Of a stretch of 64,000 nucleotides of DNA, positions 56,657 through 64,000 are shown in pieces. Origin of the DNA: Roridomyces roridus (Eukaryota > Basidiomycota > Agaricomycetes > Agaricales > Mycenaceae); NCBI GenBank assembly GCA_029378245.1, contig JARKIF010000036.1:62001-126000 (forward strand), given 5' to 3'. The position numbers and the translations under genes were made by a program. The notes beneath the pieces were generated by a model. The model saw only the letters and a program-made list of their open reading frames with translations. It did no database searches and was not told where the DNA came from. The first letter of the stretch is position 1. Every line of letters starts with the position of its first letter.

Positions 56657-59407
56657 ATGTCGGAGGGAGCTGCTCCTGCTCCTGCTCCTGTTGTCGACAC
56701 ACTCATCCCCAGCACTCCTGCCATCGAGACGCTCATCCCCAGTACCACTGTCATCGAGACGCTCATCCCCAGTACCACTGTCATTGAGACGCCCGCTGCC
56801 AACACCGTTCCTCAGGACGAGGAGATCGACCTGGGCGCTGGGCCTCCTGAACTCCCGGGTAATACCCATGCACGACGCAATCCCGACCTACCTATCATCC
56901 CTCCCCGTGCACGCCAAGAGGTGCGCATGATTGGAATCATGACCAACCAACTGTGCACGTGAACAAGCCATCACCAATTTTTTGGTCCCATTCTCAGCGC
57001 ACATTGGCCTTCGTGTATGAGATATAGGTTTAGAATATGCTATAAAATGACCCTGGTGGAAAATTTGGGTCGCGCGGACGGTATACGGTGCAGGAACGAG
57101 GTGCCGTTCTGGCCGACGTATTTGTCACGCCAAACAATTTCCTTTTTCGGGGGGTAGGTAGGGTCGTGGGATGGTTGGTCAAGATTCTAATCATGAGCAC
57201 CTCTTGGTGCACGCTATCGCAAACCGAAGGAGAAGAATGGGGCACAGATGACGCGTCTGCGGCGCCAGATACGCGCCAACAAGTCGCAGGCTATTGCTGA
57301 CGGCGTGCGCGACATTCGCAAAGCTGTGGAGGATTCTCTTCCTGAGATTGCCGCACGTCATAGCATTTCTGTGCAGGAACTGCGTCGTCGGGTGTACAAC
57401 GGTGCTGGGATTAAGAACAAGCGCGAGATCAATGGCTACAATGCGAAGGTCTCCTGCGTTATGGAGACGCTAAATGAGGGTAGGTTTCTTTTTAATTTAT
57501 GTCTGCAGCAGCGCTAAATCGACTTGCAGGCTGGGAGTTCGGTTCTCGATACACAATGAAGGAGACGAAGAGAATGATCAAGGAGGATCGTTCGCTCTTG
57601 AACGACATCGACCCCGAGGACCTCGAGCGTATGATCATCAAAATAGACGCGGACCGCGTAGTCAAGCGGACGGGTGTGCGAGGCGACAATGTTGCTGCTG
57701 CCATCGATGCCCAGCGCTCAATTGCTGTCATAGCAGAACTGGTTCGTCCTCTTCTGCCCTTGCATGTACTGATTGACTGACGGGCCAATGCAGATGGCGT
57801 GCCTTTACCGTCGTACTGGAGTTCTCAGCTTCGCGTTCTTCTCTGGCGCCGACCACAACGACTCCCTCCAGCCGATCGCCTTGGAATCCGGGGATGCTCT
57901 CAAGTTCTGCTCCGAGATACTCCACCGCGAGCACGAGCTTATCACTACAATGCTGCAGCTGTGGGCTGTTCAGCGGAACTTGGGTGAGCTTCTTCGCTGG
58001 TGCTTCGTTGACCGATGCTAACTATTTGTGTGCAGGAGCATTACTGCCCCGTCGACGGAGAAGACGCGTGCGTTTGGTAGCGCTATGATCAAAAACGGTC
58101 TCAGTAAGCTGTTTCTCTCTTCATAACGCAGCAATCCTGATTTCTTTCAAGTCCAGATTACCGGCAAGGCCAACGTCGTCATGAATTTCGAGGGCTACAT
58201 CAAGTCCATTGTGCACGCGAAGCACATCGCCTTGGTCGGCTGGCCCGCAGGCGTCCCTTGGAAACGTTGCGCCAAGCAGACCCAGGCAGGTGACGTCCGC
58301 GCCATCTACAAGGCGTTGAAGGACGGGACGTGCAAGTGGGTGAAGCTGAAGACGGAGGAGGAAGAGGACGCGGAGGAGCGTCGTTTCAAGAAGCTCGTCA
58401 AGAACGGCATGGCTCCCCCGGCAGTCAAACGCAAGGTCCGCAAGGACCTTGGGAAGACACATGGGAAGCAGGATGAGGAGGGAAGGGTCTTGGCCGACAG
58501 CGATGACGACCAGGGGAACGGGAGTGGTGATGATGATGACCAAGGGAACGGGAGCGGTGATGGCGAGGGCGACTCGGGCAGCGGCGATGACCTACCATTT
58601 TCCGGCTACGACGGGGAGTACTCGGACGACAATGGACGCAAGAAGACAAAGGCGAAGTCCAAAGCCGCACCCAAGGTCAAGCCTGCACCCAAGTCCAAGC
58701 CCGCACCCAAGCCCGCGCCCAAGGCCAAAGTCGCACCCAAGGCCAAAGCCGCACCCAAGGCCAAGGCTGCACCCAAAGTTGTCGCCAAGCCCACGGCCAA
58801 GTCCAAGTCAGCCTCCAAGTCCACCAAGAACGCCTTCCCTCCCTTTGTGCCAGAGCCGACTCCTCCCCGCTATGTGATGAAAGGCAGCAAGTTCATACCG
58901 AACGGAGCTGCGAGGGATGCGCACGGCAGAGATATGGCAGCTGCGCAATCGAAGCATGAAGCGGCTGCACGGAAGGCCCGGAGAGAGAGTGGTGAGGGGG
59001 ATGAAAGCGGCAGTGACGATGACGAGGGCAGTGAGCAGGAGATCGACAAGTCGCAGCACCCTCCCAATCCCAAACGCCGCCTCACCAATGCGCAGGATGA
59101 CTCTGACGTCGACGGATCGGTCCCGGTCAAGAAGAGCGCTCCCAAGCGTCGCCTCAGTAACGAGCAGGTCGAGTCAGATGTGGGGGAGTCGGTGCCGGCC
59201 AAGAAGCGTGCCCGTACCAATCCCAAGGAGAAGCGTGGGCGGGTGGCGGACGACGATGAGGATGAGCAGCCCGTGCCCAAGAAGTCCAAGCTCGTCGTGG
59301 AACTTCCGCGTGCGAGGCCTGCCTGGAACAGCGCCAACAAGAGCGTACGCTCGGACGCGCTCCCCGCGGGGGCAAGGACCGGCCCTCCTCGTATTCGCAA
59401 GGCATGA
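56657..59407 (+). CDS. KDZ-associated protein with Lys/Ala/Pro-rich tail, exon hit by MITE
   Basis: Member of an agaricomycete repeat-associated family of unknown function, recognised by RRTGVLSFAFFSGADHNDSL, KFCSEILHREHELITTMLQLW, EKTRAFGSAMIKNGL, VVMNFEGYIKSIV and LVGWPAGVPWKR. Exons 56657-56914, 57215-57479, 57530-57741, 57794-57999, 58036-58103 and 58152-59407 sum to 755 codons. The N-terminus has three IETLIPSTTV-like repeats and a basic block (TRLRRQIRANKSQAIADG). The second half is acidic, then KAAPKVKPAPK repeats and several nuclear-import-like patches (KRRLSNEQ, KKRARTNPKEK). A 292-base MITE interrupts exon 1. Without splicing it brings a stop; a cryptic donor at 56921 and an AG near 57230 could remove it in frame. 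Probably chromatin- or DNA-binding; inference. Confidence 0.68.
56907..57214. mobile_element. 292-base hAT-type MITE in cargo exon
   Basis: Element 56915-57206 with terminal inverted repeats of about 35 bases (CAAGAGGTGCGCATGATTGG against CAAGAGGTGCTCATGATTAG) and an 8-base duplication GTGCACGC (56907-56914 and 57207-57214). CA...TG ends and 8-base duplications are the hAT pattern. Removing it restores the codons ARYRKPKEKNG without a gap. Confidence 0.88.
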
Positions 59408-59516
59408 TTACATCACGGGTGTCTACTGTATCTACTGTATCTAGTCTAGTCCTTTCTTGGTGGTAGCAACGTCTTTGTACGCAGTATGTAGGCTTGAATT
59501 GACTTGATTTCTTGGA

Positions 59517-59747
59517 CTTCCTTTTTGGGTAACATCATGATGCGCGATCACCGGCGGCACTTTATTGCGACGAGAATCTACCTACTTGTACTTTGTAAGT
59601 ACTTACTGAAATATTGCGACTTTATTGCAGCCTTTCTCCCGGCCTTTCTTGCAGCTAGGGGAAAATCGTTCTAACCCTTCTAATTAGAATGGACATACCA
59701 TGCATATGTCCACTCTAGTTAGAAGGGATATATAGGTCCCAGAGGTG
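59517..59747 (-). repeat. Right terminal inverted repeat of KDZ element
   Basis: 231 bases, reverse complement of 45910-46139. Confidence 0.95.
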
Positions 59748-59755
59748 GGCTTGAC
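59748..59755. other. KDZ target site duplication, right (GGCTTGAC)
   Basis: Same eight bases as 45902-45909. Confidence 0.92.
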
Positions 59756-61157
59756 TCTTATTTATTGTCACTGTTGAACCCAAGTTGAACTGTCGATTTA
59801 CTAGCTTTCATTATAATTAGATAGAATTGAACTAGCTTCATGAGTGGCCCTTGATCATACAGAGAGGTACGATGCGTTTTGCTGGCGTGCCTCCATTTCT
59901 CACGGTTTGTACTGTAGCATGGTTTGAGTTTAAATCGAGTCATTGCCAATGAGGGCCTCGGTTTAAACTGTCCTTCTGTTGCAGTACAGTAGAATCTGAC
60001 TAGTCCACCAGTGCTGGTTTAAGCTAGCAGTTTAAACCGGTTTAAACGGAGATTGAGGACACCTCATGGTGTCAGTCATGGAGCCGTGGTTTAAACCGGT
60101 TTAAACTGAAGATGAGGGACACATCATGGTCATAGAGTTGTGGTTTAAACCGGTTTAAACCCAAGATGAGGGACACCTCATGCTGTCAGTCATAGAGTTC
60201 TGGTTTAAACCGGTTTGAACCCAAGATGAGGGACACCTCATGCTGTCAGTCATAGAGTTCTGGTTTGAACCGGTTTAAACCAAAGATGAGGGACACCTCA
60301 TGCTGTCAGCTTGAAGTTTGATGCAGAGGTTTAAACCGGTTTAAACTGAGGTTGAGAAACAGCTGCCATCTCAATGAGTGATTAATAGTCTAAAGTGGGA
60401 TTAAACCACTTTCAGTCAATCTTAATGATTTCCCCTCTACTACTATTGCTCTCCCAAGTCACACAGGAGTCTTACAACAATTGCACATATCAGTCATTGC
60501 ACTGCTATTAGTACAAACAAAAAGCAAGATGGCACTGCCAGCTGTTCAATTCCTTTCTGCCAAACCAGCATTCCACTCAATTTTCATATCTGACCTCAGA
60601 CCTGACATGTTGAGAAAGGGTTACTCCGCTATGGGGCCATGTTAGGATTCGATGTGGGAGGGAGAAGCTGATGACAGTGGAAGAGAGAAGGGGAGGAGGG
60701 AAGGTGTGCAATCGCAATCTGGTTGGAGATGAATGCATTAGAGCAAACAGATGCTCTACGCCGTGAATTGGCTGGGCTTATATACTACAGGTAACTATCT
60801 AGAAGATTCTACAGAGCTCGGGTTGTACTACTATAAATGGTAAGGAATTCTCTGGAATGTTCTGGTGCAGACCACCTGCTTCAGGCATGTTCCGCCCACA
60901 GGCCATGTGCCCCCAACTTGGGAAAACTTTTCTCCGCTTCTCTAGCCATTGTCTGGTACATCTGTGCAGTCACTGTGGATGCAAGTCATAGTGAATTTCA
61001 TGGAAGCAAACCCATTCACGTACCTATTCTCATGAATTAATTTTCACGTAGATGTGTTCACGTACCTAATTCATGTATCTAGTTTCCAAGTTCAAAGTCA
61101 CGGTAACTTGCTTCAGTGAAAAGAATCTTTCAAAAACGGAGAAAATACAATGATACA
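59756..61157. other. Region between KDZ element and CACTA gene
   Basis: No gene seen in 1.4 kb apart from the palindromic satellite at 60030-60346. Short uncommitted frames only. Part of it may be the 3' flank or subterminal region of the Tnp2 element; I did not find its end. Confidence 0.45.
60030..60346. repeat. Tandem repeat built on palindrome GTTTAAACCGGTTTAAAC
   Basis: Six copies of the 18-base palindrome at 60030, 60089, 60143, 60203, 60263 and 60329; the fourth and fifth have one T-to-G/A-to-G-type change (TTTGAAC). Spacing is 54-66 bases, and spacers share GATGAGGGACACCTCATG and TGTCAGTCATAGAG. The spacer itself holds an inverted GAGGxxxACCTC. Half sites GGTTTAAAC also occur at about 59950-60030. 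Confidence 0.9.
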
Positions 61158-64000
61158 TTAGTCCCCCTCATGATCTGCGGCGCCCATAGCGTCGTGTCTT
61201 TCGCCGATCCCCCACAGTTGTGGGCCCAGGCCGTGATCAGGGATCCGCGCAATTAAACAACTTATCTCGTCAACGTTGATGATGTGTATGGGCCCAAAGG
61301 CACCATCCTTGAAGTACGGGATAGAATCTGTACTCCTTGCCGTGTCCTGCTTGACCGAGCGGATGACAGCCAACAAGAGCATTTTCGGCCCCTGCGCGAC
61401 ACCGTTGTCTTGCCAAATCAACGGAAGTGGGCATTTGAACTGCACCACCCGTAACAACTGGCCGTACTCAACTTTGGAGTACCACTCGACGTTGCGGTTC
61501 CGCGAACGCTCGTTTCGATCAACTTGGCGCGAGTACTGCACGACCTCGTGAGATTGAGAAGCTGACAGAATAAATTGGGCGTCACCTTGATGAATGTGGC
61601 GTCCCGTGAGTAGTTTTGCTCTGAATAATTTACCACCTCGCTCCCGTCAATCTTGTCCCCGCCACCGAGTCGGAAGGAGATTTTCCCCCAATGTGAAATG
61701 ACTTCGGGGACGTACTGTTTGATGTCGGTGCCACCGACATGGAAAGTGCGCTGAATATAGTCTTGAAGCGATTTGCGCAGTTGCGGAGTAGGTGCGTGGA
61801 GAGAATGGGGTTTCAAGAGGCGAATCTCAGCGTCTGGAGTGCGATTAGATGGGGAAATTGAATGAGCAATGAACTCACATCCAGGAACCGCAGTGCCGGT
61901 GCTATCCTCCGTGCGCGCCTCAGAGAGGTCCAGTTCATTGTGAAGGTGGAAACGCGCCTTGATCGCCGAGTTCTGGGCAATCTCCCGAATGCGTCGAGCA
62001 AAACTGGCGTAGGGGTTCTTTCGACTCTTGCTAGAGCGCACCAAAAATCCGACCCATCGCTCGGTGACATAATTCCAATAGCAGCACATTGGACCTGCGT
62101 TTAGAATATCGTCCGGGATGTGGAGGAGTGCGTGGATGGTCAGAGGGCATGTAGAGAGGCGTGCCGGATTGCACTGGTAATAAAATCTGTAGCTTTTTCC
62201 ATCAACTGCGTTTAGAAAGCCTCAAATCGAATGTACTTCTCATAGAGATTAACCCAGTCGACGATGCGCTTGCGAAGATCGTGGTCCACGTAGTCGCGCT
62301 CGAGGCTGAGTGCGGTGCAGTCGTTGAAGATGGAGACGAGGTCAAGGAAGTGCTTGTAGTACTTTTCCTTCCGGAAGCGTCCACGAAGCAGAACGGGAGC
62401 GAGGAGAGTTGTGAAGAGAGTGTAGGACTCGGCGGTGTAGAAATAGCGCTGTGTGGCCAAGTTGGGCACCCGAGCACCAAACGCCGAGGGGGTGGAGTTC
62501 CCGGCTCGAACACATTCGTCGCCAATGGAATTCACTTGGTCTTCGGAAAGTTGATACTCGCCTGTCCCCTCGTCGAGTCCCTTGAAATCGCCCGTCCAGA
62601 GGTGGAGGAGATTCTGGATCAGGTTATCCGGTATTAAATGCATCAGGTCGTGGGCGAACGAGTCGGGGAAAGAGAGGCTGGAGAGTGTCGCAAGAATAGG
62701 GAGACCGTTGATGCCCGTGGCCTGCGCGCGGCGTCTCGCCTCGGCCTGGCTAGGAGCCTCATCAACAGACACGGCTTGTTCGATGAACTCGTCGTGTGTG
62801 CGAAGAGGAAGGGAGTTGGGGTCGTACGAGTTGCCATCAGCTCGATAAAGGGGAACGTAGAGGGTATTGGACGCCGCTGGGTCGGGATTGGCCACACCCT
62901 CAATCTTGCATGCACGGCAAGGGAGAGTGGTGTTGTGTCCCTTCATTCGCATCAGCTTCGCCATTGCAGGCATGTCGCCAAAGACACGAATGAGGAATGC
63001 TCGCATGAGGAACTTCTCTCCGAGCAGTGCGTTGTACGTTGGAACCCCCCGTGACAACTGCCAAAACTCGTCTCGAAGGGGGACAAGAAATGAATCCATG
63101 TCCTTCGGTGCATGCGGACCGGGTATTACCCCAAAACACATCACGCGGTCGAGGAGGAAGCGTAAGTGCGGGCTGAGATTGTACAAGACACCGATCAGTG
63201 GCCAGCACGTCGATTTCCGGTTTTTGAATGGGCATACCCCGTCCGCGCTGAGACCCATGGCGATGTCGAATGGGCTGTCAAAATAACGGTGGGAGAAGAT
63301 CTCCCCGTCAACGCGCACATGGCAGTTACACAGCCGGCGGTAGCTCAGCAAGTCAAAGATATCGCTGATCGTCGTACGCTTGTGGCAGGCGCGGCAGTGG
63401 CGATAGCGTTCGGGCTCGGTCACCTCGTCCGTGTTCTCGGTGCCCGTTTCGAATTTCGCACGATACAGCAACTCTTCGCAGGTCTTTTTGTCTGCGAAGA
63501 GTGCCTGAAGTCGGGGTATGAGGGGGAGATATTCGAACACGGCGTACGGCCGCCCGCGCGAGTCGAGACGAGCTTTGTCGCAGTAGGGGCAGGCGTCAAG
63601 ATCGGCGTATGAGCCAGTGAAGCAACAGCACGAATTTGGGCAGCAGTCATATTTGACTGGCTTGACACCGGAAAGGAAGGAGATACGGGCCTGAAGCTGG
63701 GCGAGAGACGGGAGATTCTGCAATTGTGGGAAGGCGCGCTTCATCTTCTCGTACTCGCGAGACCCCTGGTCGACGGTGACTCTGAAGTTGTGCGCGCGAA
63801 CGGCGTTCATCGCATCGTCCGTTAGCCGATGGTCTGGAATTGGTAAGACCCAGGAAAGTGAAAGTCAAAATGCAAAGTACACACCTCGGTTGGCGTCTTC
63901 GGCCTCAAAATATTCCTCCAAAAGGTCCCCTGCACTCAATTCAACCCGCGTCAATAGCTCCTCCTCGAGTTCAGGCTCCATATTGTCGAGTTCGTCCTCC
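61158..64000 (-). CDS. Tnp2-type (CACTA/En-Spm) transposase, N-terminus beyond window
   Basis: Transposase_21/Tnp2 family transposase running off the right edge. Reading on the minus strand: an acidic start exon (to 63885), exon 63833 onward with KYDCCPNSCCCFTGSYADLD, CPYCDKARLD, LIPRLQALFAD, DIAMGLSADGVCPFKNRKST, MCFGVIPGPHAPKDMDSFL, LMRMKGHNTTLPCRACKI and HDLMHLIPDNLIQNLL. A 54-base intron (about 62218-62165 by plus coordinates) joins LYEKFYYQCNPARLSTCPLT to IHALLHIPDD, followed by CCYWNYVTERWVGFLVRS. Further introns are near 61875-61830 and 61590-61550. The end is VEYGQLLRVVQFKCPLPLIW to a stop at 61158. I saw no stop in the joined frame. Such elements usually carry CACTA-starting ends, which I did not find. 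Confidence 0.88.

Larger units (their letters stand above)
45910..59747. mobile_element. 13.8-kb KDZ-type DNA transposon with TET/JBP cargo
   Basis: Bounded by near-identical inverted repeats of about 230 bases, both beginning CACCTCTGGGACCTATAT, and by an 8-base target duplication. Contents in order: decayed KDZ transposase (minus, 46160-50352), TET/JBP dioxygenase (plus, 50533-52468), small basic repeat protein (52916-53571), viroplasmin-like protein (53824-55842) and large Lys/Ala/Pro protein (56657-59407). Nested inside are a 763-base MITE, a SINE pair and a hAT-type MITE. A link between fungal KDZ transposons and lineage-specific TET/JBP expansions has been reported for basidiomycetes; this copy shows it with exact ends. 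The transposase is broken, so mobility would need a helper. Confidence 0.95.

Noticed and set aside
60030..60346. CRISPR-like array
   Set aside because: Eukaryotic context, palindromic repeats and spacers that are nearly identical to one another; it is a tandem satellite.

Overview
The window looks like a chromosome segment of an agaricomycete (mushroom-class basidiomycete). Genes are densely split by 45-60 base GT-AG introns, many basidiomycete-typical families are present (Zn2Cys6 regulators, seven-helix membrane proteins, Gly-rich/TPR NLRs, a CBM1 glucuronoyl esterase), and fungal KDZ, Tnp2 and copia elements sit among them. Repeated NLRs and the KDZ cargo would fit the Rhizoctonia/Ceratobasidium group, but that placement is inference. 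All gene models were spliced by eye; where exon lengths were summed they gave whole codon numbers (BCAS3-like, both H3 genes, three OYEs, TET/JBP, three KDZ cargo genes).

Layout. 1-5132: a gene-poor stretch, then an NLR with Gly-rich leader, NB-ARC NTPase and ten 42-residue TPR units. 5133-7085: unresolved. 7086-10996: BCAS3-like WD40 protein. 11278-14519: two divergent histone H3 genes, an inverted duplication encoding the same protein. 15081-30097: three Old Yellow Enzyme (OYE) genes, two Zn2Cys6 transcription factors and a seven-helix membrane protein. 31358-33253: secreted CE15 glucuronoyl esterase with C-terminal CBM1. 35092-44407: an NLR (helical N-terminus, NACHT, WD40) broken in an exon by a young copia retrotransposon (35583-40268, identical 180-base LTRs, 5-base target duplication, half-tRNA-type primer site) and by later frame breaks.

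45910-59747 is the most striking object: a 13.8-kb KDZ-type DNA transposon with about 230-base terminal inverted repeats and an 8-base target duplication (GGCTTGAC on both sides). It carries a KDZ transposase, a divergent TET/JBP-type 2-oxoglutarate/Fe(II) dioxygenase with an intact open frame, a small basic repeat protein, a viroplasmin-like Ser-rich protein and a large Lys/Ala/Pro-tailed protein. The transposase is dead three ways: a 763-base MITE, a one-base homopolymer deletion and a nonsense codon that looks like CpG decay. The dioxygenase is not damaged. The other cargo is itself invaded: a head-to-head pair of tRNA-derived SINEs forms a 745-base intron in one gene, and a 292-base hAT-type MITE sits in an exon of another. 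Beyond it lie a palindromic GTTTAAACCGGTTTAAAC satellite and a Tnp2 (CACTA) transposase running off the window end.

Functionally the left half is ordinary chromosome (chromatin, redox detoxification with candidate local regulators, lignocellulose breakdown, innate-immunity-type receptors). The right third is a nested transposon graveyard, in which the one gene kept open is a predicted 5-methylcytosine oxidase.
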